This document shows positions 1-6,033 of a stretch of 10,044 bases of DNA, piece after piece. The notes beneath the pieces were generated by a model. The model worked only from the letters and a program-made list of their open reading frames with translations, was not told where the DNA came from and ran no database searches. The stretch lies in assembly GCA_021780015.1 (NCBI GenBank), contig JAJXZN010000299.1:1-10044 (forward strand). The letters are read 5' to 3'. Position 1 is the stretch's first letter. Each line of letters opens with the position of its first letter. This stretch comes from Pseudomonadota bacterium (GTDB lineage Bacteria; Pseudomonadota; Alphaproteobacteria; Rhizobiales; Beijerinckiaceae). A program made the position numbers and the translations under genes.

Positions 1-458
1 CGAGCTCCGCGCCCGCGAGCGGACAGGCGGGGCTTTGCGCGCGCTTCTCGATCTCGCACCGAAGAGGGCGCGGCGAAGCTTTTGAGGCCGCCTTGCGGAT
101 CGCGGGCGAAGACCTGCTTGCCGCAGGACCAGGCAAGCGCGCCATCGTCGCGGGCGGCGAGCGCATCGATCCACTTGCCCGTCTCCGAGAAAATCTCCTC
201 ATGCGTGCCATCGCCGGCAAGCGCGACGACGCGGCCATCGTCGCCGCCGGTGACCAGCCTCTTGCCGGCCGTTGCCGCGGCGAGAATGGCGCTCTCAGGG
301 TGCAAGGCGATACGCGTCTCGCTGTCGCCGTCAAGCAGCAGCGCCGTGCCGTCGCCGAGCGCCAACACCGCGGCCGGCCCGAGGAAGGCTGCCGCGGTCA
401 CATGCGCGCCGGCCGCCACCGGCCTGACGCGTTCGGTCAGCGACGTCGCGTCGTTCAT
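1..458 (-). CDS. WD40-like repeat protein, N-terminal part (runs off the left edge)
   Basis: An open frame on the minus strand starts with ATG at 458 and continues without a stop to the window edge, giving 152 residues. Blade-like stretches are visible: hydrophobic strands followed by Gly-Asp turns (LALGDGTALLL near 32-42, RLVTGGDDGRVVAL near 67-80, WIDALAARDDGALAW near 96-110). This pattern fits the WD40/beta-propeller proteins that I recall lying next to COG0523 GTPases in Rhizobiales. Its ATG shares one base with the GTPase stop codon (TGATG), so translation is probably coupled. There is no signal peptide, so it should be cytosolic. Its biochemical role is not known; the operon suggests zinc homeostasis. 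Oddity: the last 18 or so residues before the edge (from residue 135) become Arg/Ala-rich and lose the beta-strand pattern, which may mean a frameshift, an assembly edge or divergence. Being partial, it cannot be classified more firmly. Confidence 0.75.
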   Translation of the reverse strand, partial: MNDATSLTERVRPVAAGAHVTAAAFLGPAAVLALGDGTALLLDGDSETRIALHPESAILAAATAGKRLVTGGDDGRVVALAGDGTHEEIFSETGKWIDALAARDDGALAWSCGKQVFARDPQGGLKSFAAPSSVRDREARAKPRLSARGRGA

Positions 459-1516
459 CAGGCGGCGCAGGCCAAGAAGCCCTGACGGATCTCGTCTTCC
501 TTCAGATGCTTGCCGATGAAAACGACGCGGCTCGTGCGCTTTTCGTCCGGGCGCCATTCGCGCTGCACATCACCATCGAGCATCATGTGCACGCCCTGGA
601 AGACGAAACGTTTCGGGTCGTTCTTGAAGGCGAGAATGCCTTTCGAACGCAGGATCGAAGGGCCTTCCTTTTGGATGTATTCATTGAGCCAGGGCAAGAA
701 TTTTTCCGGATCGACATCGCCGTCGAGCGACAGCGCCACCGATTGCATGTCCTCATCGTGATAATGTTTGAGGCCGTGCTTGTGATCGTGATCATGGTCG
801 TGATGATGATCGTGGCCGTGATGATCATGATGATCGTGGCCGTGATGAAGATCGTGATGATCGTCATCCTCTGTTTCGAGAAAGTCCGGCTCGATCTCCA
901 GAATGCGGTCGAGATCGAAGGCATTGCGGCCGAGCACGGCGTCGAGCGGCACGGCGCAATTCACCGTCTTGTGCAGTTTGGCGTAGGGATTGATCGCCCG
1001 GATCCGGGCCTCAACTTCGGCGAGTTCGTCCGGGGTGACGAGATCGGTCTTGTTGAGCAGGATGACATCGGCGAAGGCGACCTGGTTTTTGGCCTCCGGC
1101 GCATCCTTCAGCCGCTCCAACAGCCATTTGGCATCGGCGACGGTCACCACGGCATCGAGCCGCGCCGCGTCCTGGACATCGGCATCGACGAAAAAGGTTT
1201 GCGCCACCGGCGCCGGATCGGCAAGGCCTGTCGTTTCGACGATGATCGCATCGAACCGGCCCTTGCGCTTCATCAGCCCCTCGATGATGCGGATGAGATC
1301 GCCGCGCACGGTGCAGCAAATGCAGCCGTTGTTCATCTCGAAAATTTCTTCGTCGGCGCCGACGACGAGATCATTGTCGATCCCGATCTCGCCGAATTCG
1401 TTGACGATGACGGCGAATTTCTTGCCGTGCGGCTCGCTCAGAATGCGGTTGAGCAGCGTAGTTTTCCCGGCGCCCAGATAGCCCGTGAGGACGGTGACAG
1501 GAATTTTTTCGGCCAT
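458..1516 (-). CDS. COG0523 G3E-family GTPase (CobW/ZigA-like metallochaperone)
   Basis: This 352-residue protein belongs to the COG0523 branch of the G3E GTPases. Visible motifs are Walker [12 protein letters not shown] (12-22), the metal-binding CxCC in NGCICCTV (Cys65, Cys67, Cys68), the ETTG motif at 94-97, and NKTD for guanine recognition at 155-158. A CobW C-terminal domain follows (about 257-350). Between the two domains lies a histidine/aspartate-rich insert (about 218-253). COG0523 proteins are thought to deliver metal, usually zinc, to client enzymes at the cost of GTP. Zur-controlled members (ZigA/YciC type) serve under zinc starvation. A cobalamin role (CobW proper) is less likely, because no cobalamin genes are nearby and the gene lies 64 nt downstream of znuB. 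The ATG at 1516 is supported by a GGAG ribosome site about 8 nt upstream. The stop overlaps the start of the WD40-like gene. The exact client and metal are inferred. Confidence 0.93.
   Translation of the reverse strand: MAEKIPVTVLTGYLGAGKTTLLNRILSEPHGKKFAVIVNEFGEIGIDNDLVVGADEEIFEMNNGCICCTVRGDLIRIIEGLMKRKGRFDAIIVETTGLADPAPVAQTFFVDADVQDAARLDAVVTVADAKWLLERLKDAPEAKNQVAFADVILLNKTDLVTPDELAEVEARIRAINPYAKLHKTVNCAVPLDAVLGRNAFDLDRILEIEPDFLETEDDDHHDLHHGHDHHDHHGHDHHHDHDHDHKHGLKHYHDEDMQSVALSLDGDVDPEKFLPWLNEYIQKEGPSILRSKGILAFKNDPKRFVFQGVHMMLDGDVQREWRPDEKRTSRVVFIGKHLKEDEIRQGFLACAA
803..848. repeat. Two-copy direct repeat with 24-bp period encoding the His-rich insert
   Basis: Two identical 22-base copies lie at 803-824 and 827-848, a period of 24 bp or eight codons. 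Read on the minus strand they encode two HHGHDHH units (residues 224-230 and 232-238) of the GTPase. The period in whole codons lets the insert grow or shrink without a frameshift. Flanking GAT/CAT-rich sequence (about 755-870) is a degenerate continuation of the same low-complexity tract. Confidence 0.9.
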
Positions 1517-1580
1517 GCCAAACTCCGGAGAGGATCAAAAAGGTCGCCGACTTTACTGCGCAAGGTGGCGAGAATAGGTG

Positions 1581-2384
1581 TCAAGCCGAATGCCACGCGC
1601 TGGTCCGGCGCGGCGCAGCGGCCAGGACGTAGATAAGCGTGCTGAGCGCGGTTATCCAGAAGCTTGTCGGCCAGTCGGTGTAGAAGGCGAGCGTCAGGCC
1701 GCCCCAGGCCTCGGCAAGCGCCAGGGCGGCCGAGAGCAGCACGCCGGCCGCGACGCCGCTCACCAATTTTTGTGCGGTTGCCGCCGGGCCGACCATCAGG
1801 GCGAAGACCAGCAGCACGCCGACGATTTGGGCGCATTCCGCTGTCGCCAGCGCCACGACGGCGAGAAACAGCACGGAATAGAGCTTGAGCGAGACGCCCT
1901 TGGCCTCGGCCAGCTCAGGCTGAAGGCTCGCAAAAAGCAGCGGCCGCGCGATGATCGCCAGCGTGGCGAGGCAGATTGCCGCCAGCCCCGCAAGGATCCA
2001 GACGGTCGCCACGTCGACGGCGAGGACATTGCCGAAGAGTAGGGCCGTCGCGTGGGTCGCAAAGCTCGTATAGAAATGCAGAAACAGCAGGCCGAGCGCG
2101 AGCGAAAAGGCGAGCACGATGCCGATCGCGACGTCGCGTTGCGCCAATTGTTCGCCGATAAAGCCCATCAGAACGCCGGCGGCGACGGTCATCCCGACGA
2201 GGCCCCAGAGCGGCGCGAGACCGACGAGCACGGCGCCGGTCGCGCCGGTGAAGCCGACATGCGCCAGCGCATGGCCGGCAAACGTCTGGCCGCGCAGGAC
2301 CAAAAAATAACCGACGAGGCCGGAGACGAGCGCCACTACCGTTGCGGCGGCAAAGGCGTTACGCATGAAATCATATTCAAACAT
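1581..2384 (-). CDS. znuB: Zinc ABC transporter permease ZnuB
   Basis: A 267-residue integral membrane protein of the ABC-3 family (ZnuB/MntB/TroC type). It has about eight hydrophobic segments, starting near residue 10 (FAAATVVALVSGLVGYFLVL) and ending near residue 255. The conserved family features RGQTFAGHALAHVGF (31-45) and ALMVGPAATAQ (195-205) are visible. It would form the inner-membrane channel through which the metal passes, working with the ATPase encoded just upstream. I chose the ATG at 2384 over a longer frame reaching 2474, because the extra 30 residues only mirror the histidine-rich end of znuC in another frame and because MFEYDFMRNAF is a typical N-terminus for the family. This start overlaps the znuC stop by 8 nt, implying translational coupling. 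Zinc as substrate is inferred from the Zur-like boxes and the GTPase neighbour; manganese cannot be excluded. Confidence 0.93.
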   Translation of the reverse strand: MFEYDFMRNAFAAATVVALVSGLVGYFLVLRGQTFAGHALAHVGFTGATGAVLVGLAPLWGLVGMTVAAGVLMGFIGEQLAQRDVAIGIVLAFSLALGLLFLHFYTSFATHATALLFGNVLAVDVATVWILAGLAAICLATLAIIARPLLFASLQPELAEAKGVSLKLYSVLFLAVVALATAECAQIVGVLLVFALMVGPAATAQKLVSGVAAGVLLSAALALAEAWGGLTLAFYTDWPTSFWITALSTLIYVLAAAPRRTSAWHSA

Positions 2385-3234
2385 GCGGGGAGTCTTCCTG
2401 CGACATGGATTCGTGGCCGTGCGCCTGCGGGTGGTCATGACCATGCTCATGGCGATGTTCGTCGCGCTCGACATCGTGGCCGCCCGACATCACGAAAATC
2501 CGGCCCTGAACGTGGATGACGTCGATCGGCGCGCCATAGAGCTTCGAGAGCACCGGCGGCGTGATCACCGTCTCGACCGGGCCGAGCGCCGCCTGGCCAT
2601 TGCCGAGATAAAGCACCTGATCGATGGCGTTGAGGAGCGGATTCAATTCATGCGCGCTGAACAGAACCGTGATGCCGAGGTCGCGTTGGAGCCCCTTGAC
2701 CAATTCGACCACCTCCTGCTGGCGGCGCGGATCGAGACTGATGAGCGGCTCGTCGAGCAGCAGCAATTTCGGATCGCCGATCAGGGCTTGCGCCAGCAGC
2801 AGGCGCTGGCGCTCGCCACCCGAAAGCTCGGCCAGCGGCCGATTGGCGAGCTTCTCGGCGCCAACGCGCTCGAGCGCGCGCCGCACCTGCTCGCGCGCTG
2901 CGGCGCTGAGGATCGGCAGGCCCGGCTTAAACCCGTCGGCAACGCTCGCGACAAAGTCCCAGCCGCTGATGCGCAGGCCTGGCAGGCTGCTCGCGGTCTG
3001 CGGCCGGTAGCCGATATTGGGATTGCCGCGGGTCGCCGGCTCGCCAAGGACGCGGATCGACCCCGATTTCGGCGTCAGCAGGCCGAGCACGGCGCGCATC
3101 AGCGTCGTCTTGCCGGCGCCGTTCGGGCCCAATACGCCGACGAATTGGCCGGCGGGAATGTCGAGGCTAATGTCGGCGAGCACAATGCGGCTGCCGAGGG
3201 CCAAGGTAAGCTTGCGCAGCGCGATGGCGTTCAT
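2377..3234 (-). CDS. znuC: Zinc ABC transporter ATPase ZnuC with His-rich C-terminal tail
   Basis: A 285-residue ABC ATPase that powers metal import from the cytoplasmic face. Walker A GPNGAGKTT is at 36-44, the ABC signature LSGGERQR at 137-144, Walker B LLLLDEP at 157-163, the D-loop SLD at 166-168 and the switch histidine at His195 (SAHELN). All catalytic elements are intact. The core ends near residue 250; a tail of about 35 residues follows, carrying many histidines at 253-274 (GGHDVERDEHRHEHGHDH, then HGHE). Such a tail suggests a cytosolic metal-sensing or metal-buffering element, though this is inference. The ATG at 3234 lies 6 nt after the znuA stop, with AGAGG overlapping that stop as a probable ribosome site. 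The gene end overlaps the znuB start. Order and spacing are those of a znuACB operon. Confidence 0.95.
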   Translation of the reverse strand: MNAIALRKLTLALGSRIVLADISLDIPAGQFVGVLGPNGAGKTTLMRAVLGLLTPKSGSIRVLGEPATRGNPNIGYRPQTASSLPGLRISGWDFVASVADGFKPGLPILSAAAREQVRRALERVGAEKLANRPLAELSGGERQRLLLAQALIGDPKLLLLDEPLISLDPRRQQEVVELVKGLQRDLGITVLFSAHELNPLLNAIDQVLYLGNGQAALGPVETVITPPVLSKLYGAPIDVIHVQGRIFVMSGGHDVERDEHRHEHGHDHPQAHGHESMSQEDSPHV

Positions 3235-3240
3235 GAGCCT

Positions 3241-4131
3241 CTATTTCGGCAAGGCGCGATCGACCGCGTCGAGCTCGCGCACCATCCACTGCTGGTAGCT
3301 CGTCTCCCGCGGTTCGGTCTCGGTCGCGCCGATGACGGGGACGCCGGATTGCTTGGCCAATGTCTGCATCCGCTCGGCAATCGGGTCCGACGCCTGACTG
3401 TTATACACTAACAAGACGACTTTGTGGTTCTTGAGATCGTCCTCGAATTTCCCGACATCCGCGGCGCTGGGCTCGGTATTGTTCATGACCGCGATCTGGA
3501 AGCCTTGATTGCGGCTCGTAAGGCCGAGCGCGTCGAGCATGTAGCCGAAGACCGGCTCGGTCGCGGTGACGGCGCGGCCGGCGAGGCGGGCGTGGAGCGC
3601 GGCAATCTTGGTCTTGATGGGCTTCAGCGAGTCTTCGAATTGCGCCAGACGCCTGGCGTAATCCACCTGATGCGCCGGATCGGCCGCCGCGAGGTCGCCG
3701 GCGAAGGCTTTAGCGAAGGCCGCCATGATCGTGATGTCGTACCAGAGATGCGGATTGTCGCCGGATTTCTTGCCGGCGAGATCCGCCACGACGATCACCT
3801 TGCGATCCGGGTTCCTCGCGGCATCGAGGAGTTTTTGTATCCAGGGGTCGTAATCGGCACCGCTGGCGACGACGATTTTCGCGCCCGATATAGCCCGCGC
3901 GACGGAGGGGCTTGCTTCGAAAAGGTGCGGGTCCTGGTCCGGATTGCTGAGAATGCTCGTCACCGTCACATCGGCCCCGCCGATCTGCCGGGCGACGTCG
4001 CCATAGAAATTCTCTGCCGCGACCACGGAAACCGGGGTGGCCCGCGCCCAGGCCGGCGCCAGGACGAGGCCGGCCGCGGCGGCAAAGGCCAGAAGGCGTT
4101 GGGGATGCGCGTGGGCGATGAGTCGAAACAT
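3241..4131 (-). CDS. znuA: Zinc/manganese ABC transporter periplasmic binding protein (ZnuA-like)
   Basis: A 296-residue cluster A-I metal-binding protein (ZnuA/TroA/PsaA superfamily). The N-terminus is a signal peptide with a hydrophobic core (RLLAFAAAAGLVLAPAWA) and a likely cut after ARA, near residue 31. Probable metal ligands are His69 (DPHLFE), His128 (NPHLWYD), Glu192 (TATEPVFGYM) and an acidic residue near 271 (ATETEP). It would catch the metal in the periplasm and pass it to ZnuB. It lacks the long His-rich loop seen in many ZnuA proteins before the second ligand histidine: only AGKKSGDNPH is present. A Glu in place of the third His recalls manganese-type members, so the metal is not settled by the protein alone. 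I prefer the ATG at 4131 to an in-frame TTG at 4137, because GAGG sits 6 nt upstream of it. It is the first gene of the operon and lies below two Zur-like boxes. Confidence 0.9.
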   Translation of the reverse strand: MFRLIAHAHPQRLLAFAAAAGLVLAPAWARATPVSVVAAENFYGDVARQIGGADVTVTSILSNPDQDPHLFEASPSVARAISGAKIVVASGADYDPWIQKLLDAARNPDRKVIVVADLAGKKSGDNPHLWYDITIMAAFAKAFAGDLAAADPAHQVDYARRLAQFEDSLKPIKTKIAALHARLAGRAVTATEPVFGYMLDALGLTSRNQGFQIAVMNNTEPSAADVGKFEDDLKNHKVVLLVYNSQASDPIAERMQTLAKQSGVPVIGATETEPRETSYQQWMVRELDAVDRALPK

Positions 4132-4137
4132 GAGCAA

Positions 4138-4141
4138 CCTC
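4138..4141 (-). promoter_or_regulatory. Ribosome binding site deciding the znuA start
   Basis: GAGG on the minus strand, separated from the ATG at 4131 by six bases. The competing TTG at 4137 would lie only zero bases from this site and so is unlikely to be used. Confidence 0.6.
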
Positions 4142-4162
4142 GACCTGGGAGGAAGGAGCGTG

Positions 4163-4177
4163 TGTAATACTATAACA
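4163..4177 (-). promoter_or_regulatory. Zur-like operator, znuA-proximal box
   Basis: The 15-bp sequence reads TGTTATAGTATTACA on the minus strand: two 7-base arms around a central base, with 6 of 7 arm positions symmetric. It closely matches the known enterobacterial Zur consensus core TGTTATAnTATAACA, and AAA precedes the core as in that consensus. It lies 32 bp upstream of the znuA ATG, where bound Zur-zinc would block transcription of the operon. The TATAGT inside it could also serve as a -10 hexamer. Function is inferred from sequence and position. Confidence 0.78.
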
Positions 4178-4215
4178 TTTACGGCAATCTTCGGGCGCCG
4201 GGGCGATCACATTTA

Positions 4216-4230
4216 TGTTATAGTATCACG
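4216..4230 (+). promoter_or_regulatory. Zur-like operator, sco-proximal box
   Basis: The 15-bp sequence reads TGTTATAGTATCACG on the plus strand, with 5 of 7 arm positions symmetric. It shares the 11-base core TGTTATAGTAT with the znuA-proximal box but in the opposite orientation. Its centre (4223) is 53 bp from the other centre (4170), close to five helical turns, so two bound Zur dimers would face the same side. It lies about 80 bp before the sco start codon and could act on either divergent promoter. Confidence 0.68.
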
Positions 4231-4311
4231 TCGGTATGCTCGGTCGTGGCTGCCCCCGCGCTTGCCGCGGCAGGACTTTTTCTCGCCTGACTTTTTGGCT
4301 ATCTGCCATCC

Positions 4312-4893
4312 ATGTCGCGGCGTCTTCTGCTCCCCTTCCTGATTCTCGTCATCGGCTTTGCCGGCGTCGGGCTCGGCTCCTTTCTGACCATTTCCAAGCA
4401 GGCGGGCGCCCCCGTTCCCTCGATCGGCGGTCCGTTCCGGCTAGCCTCGTCGAACGGTGGCGACGTTACCGACGCCGATTTCAAGGGCCATCCGTTTCTC
4501 GTCTTCTTCGGCTATACGCATTGTCCGGACGTCTGTCCGACGGAACTCTTTCAACTCTCGCAGATGCTGAAGGCGGCGGGCCCCGACAAGCCGCTGAAGG
4601 TTCTTTTCATCACCGTCGATCCCGAGCGTGATACCGCGCCGGTGCTCAAGCAATATTTGTCGAGCTTCGATTCGCGCATCGTCGGCCTTACCGGCACTCC
4701 GGCGCAGATCGCCGCGGTCGAGAAGGAATATCGCGTCTATGCCCGCAAGGCGCCGTCGGCGAACGGCAAAGACTATGCGATGGACCACACCGCCATCATC
4801 TATCTGATGGACAAGCAGGGCCAATTCGTTTCGGCTTTCGATGTGCAGCGGCCGCCGCAAGTCGCGGCGCAGGATTTAGAGGCCTATCTCTAA
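4312..4893 (+). CDS. Sco1/SenC family copper chaperone
   Basis: A 193-residue Sco/SenC/PrrC protein. An N-terminal hydrophobic segment (about 5-26) anchors it in the inner membrane, with a thioredoxin-like domain in the periplasm. The copper-binding motif CPDVC (Cys71, Cys75, in THCPDVCPT) and the distant ligand His159 (AMDHTAIIYL) are all present, as is FITVDPERDT (99-108), a family hallmark. Sco proteins deliver copper to, or set the redox state of, the CuA site of cytochrome c oxidase. No oxidase genes are in the window. The start is the ATG at 4312, with no clear Shine-Dalgarno, placing the TM segment directly after MSRR. The gene is divergent from znuA and shares its upstream region with two Zur-like boxes, so zinc-dependent control is possible but unproven. 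It converges on the solute-binding protein gene. Confidence 0.93.
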   Translation: MSRRLLLPFLILVIGFAGVGLGSFLTISKQAGAPVPSIGGPFRLASSNGGDVTDADFKGHPFLVFFGYTHCPDVCPTELFQLSQMLKAAGPDKPLKVLFITVDPERDTAPVLKQYLSSFDSRIVGLTGTPAQIAAVEKEYRVYARKAPSANGKDYAMDHTAIIYLMDKQGQFVSAFDVQRPPQVAAQDLEAYL

Positions 4894-4909
4894 GTCTTGG
4901 CTTCAAGGC

Positions 4910-4927
4910 CGGCTTCAATAGAAGCCG
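4910..4927. terminator. Hairpin between convergent genes
   Basis: A perfect 7-bp stem (CGGCTTC / GAAGCCG) with the four-base loop AATA lies between the sco stop (4893) and the 3' end of the convergent solute-binding protein gene, and overlaps the last codons of the latter. No T-run follows on either side, so it may be a weak bidirectional terminator or mRNA 3'-end stabiliser. Confidence 0.4.
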
Positions 4928-5814
4928 ATCGGAAAATATTTGAGATAGATGTCGGTATAGACGCCGCGCCGGGCGAGTTCCGACAGGGCATAATCGAGCG
5001 CGCGGCGTAGGTCTTTGTTGCCCTTCTTGACGGCGATGCCGACACCCTCGCCGAAATAATTGCTGTCGGTATAGGGGCCGCCGCGAAACGCACAACAATG
5101 GTCCGAATTTTTGCCGGCGAGCCAAAAGCTCGATGTGATCGCATCATCGAAGAACGCATCGATCTGGCCGCCGCGCAGCGCCGCATAAAGTTCACCGCGG
5201 TTGGCGAAAGTCTGGCGCCGCACCTGCGGAAAGAATGTTTTGAGATAGGCCTCATGCGCCGTCCGGCCGATGACGCCGACGCTCTTGCCGGCGAGGCCTT
5301 CCGGTGTCGCCTCGAAGCTCGCATCGGCCCGGGCGACGAACCGGGCGGGCGTCGTGTAATAGGGGGCGGTGAAATCGAACCGGGCCCGGCTCGCCGCGTC
5401 AATACGGATGGAGGCGATCAGTGCGTCGCCTTCGCCGGCATTGAGCGCCCCTTCGAGCAGGTCGAAGCGCCGCGCCTGAATCGTGCAGGCGATCTTTAAT
5501 TGCTCGCAGATGGCGCGGGCGAGATCGACGTCAAAGCCGGTGAGCGTCCCGTCGGGCAAAGCAAAATGGAACGGCGGATAGTCGTCCTCGGGCAAAAACC
5601 GCAGTGTATGGATGGCGCCGAGATCCGGCTTTTCCAAGCGGTTTTGCAGATCGAAATAATTGGGTACGGCCGGCGCCTGGGCGAAGGCGAGGCCGGGCGC
5701 CAAGACGAGCAGCAGAAGGGGCCGCAGGACAGCGAAACGGCGCAATAAGAAATTCGCCAAAACCCCAAAACTTGAGCTTGGCTTTTGCTTCCGGCGCCGG
5801 ACTGCTTCCCGCAT
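4915..5814 (-). CDS. Family 3 extracellular solute-binding protein (amino-acid-type)
   Basis: A 299-residue periplasmic protein of the SBP_bac_3 family. A signal peptide is visible (LLLLVLAPGLAFA, cleavage near residue 45), followed by FLPEDDYPPFHF (73-84) and the family signature GFDVDLARAI (93-102). Then come ALIASIRI (131-138), RARFDFTAPYY (143-153, with Arg143 or Arg145 the likely ligand-carboxylate contact) and a GQIDAFFDD motif (216-224). Members bind polar amino acids or related small acids and feed an ABC importer, but no permease or ATPase is present here, so the gene is an orphan within this window. The ATG at 5814 puts 20 basic and polar residues before the signal peptide; a TTG at 5760 would give a more usual N-terminus and is a real alternative. 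I see no resemblance to the MxaJ/XoxJ proteins of methanol dehydrogenase clusters. The ligand cannot be named from sequence. Confidence 0.88.
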   Translation of the reverse strand: MREAVRRRKQKPSSSFGVLANFLLRRFAVLRPLLLLVLAPGLAFAQAPAVPNYFDLQNRLEKPDLGAIHTLRFLPEDDYPPFHFALPDGTLTGFDVDLARAICEQLKIACTIQARRFDLLEGALNAGEGDALIASIRIDAASRARFDFTAPYYTTPARFVARADASFEATPEGLAGKSVGVIGRTAHEAYLKTFFPQVRRQTFANRGELYAALRGGQIDAFFDDAITSSFWLAGKNSDHCCAFRGGPYTDSNYFGEGVGIAVKKGNKDLRRALDYALSELARRGVYTDIYLKYFPIGFY

Positions 5815-5971
5815 GGAGATTTATTGACTCCCGCCATGGCCGCAGCAAGCCGTCCTCGCGACCGTGCGGTAGCCGCTCGAAAACCGGCTGATCAGCCGCG
5901 TTCACTGCGGGCTTGCCTACTATGGCGTCTCCCAGGCGCATTTGGCAATGCAGCGAAAAATGCCGGGCGCG

Positions 5972-5987
5972 AGGCCGCCGGCGGCCT
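5972..5987. repeat. 16-bp perfect GC palindrome
   Basis: AGGCCGCCGGCGGCCT reads the same on both strands. It stands alone, 22 bp from the 6009-6033 hairpin. No gene or regulator known to me explains it. Confidence 0.5.
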
Positions 5988-6008
5988 TCAAAGGAGGCTG
6001 AAGTAAAA

Positions 6009-6033
6009 GAAGCGGCCCTCAACGGGCCGCTTC
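6009..6033 (-). terminator. Strong GC hairpin, probable intrinsic terminator
   Basis: A perfect 10-bp stem (GAAGCGGCCC / GGGCCGCTTC) with a five-base loop. On the minus strand it is followed directly by TTTTACTT, which favours termination of leftward transcripts. On the plus strand no T-run follows. The nearest gene pointing into it, the minus-strand small ORF ending at 6284, stops 250 bp earlier. It would also insulate the solute-binding protein gene from upstream reading. Confidence 0.7.

Noticed and set aside
755..870. Repetitive GAT/CAT tract considered as CRISPR or satellite
   Set aside because: There are no unique spacers; the repeat is in frame with and explained by the His-rich insert of the GTPase.
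458..1516. Assignment of the GTPase as CobW of cobalamin synthesis
   Set aside because: No cobalamin genes are nearby; the zinc operon context and His-rich insert fit the ZigA/YciC-like branch better.
506..1636. Long plus-strand open frame of 376 residues across the GTPase gene
   Set aside because: It is antisense to a clear COG0523 gene whose motifs are intact. Its Met/Val/Ile-rich middle is only the complement of the His/Asp codons.
2365..3411. Plus-strand open frame of 348 residues opposite znuC
   Set aside because: Its Arg/Ala/Gln-rich composition matches no family, and znuC on the other strand carries all ABC motifs.
5836..6006. Plus-strand 56-residue frame ending just before the 6009 hairpin
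   Set aside because: The placement is suggestive, but the protein is Arg/Ala-rich with no pattern, and the hairpin lacks a T-run on this strand.
5531..6022. Minus-strand open frame of 163 residues over the start of the solute-binding protein
   Set aside because: It overlaps the signal peptide region in another frame; its translation has no domain and is explained by high G+C.
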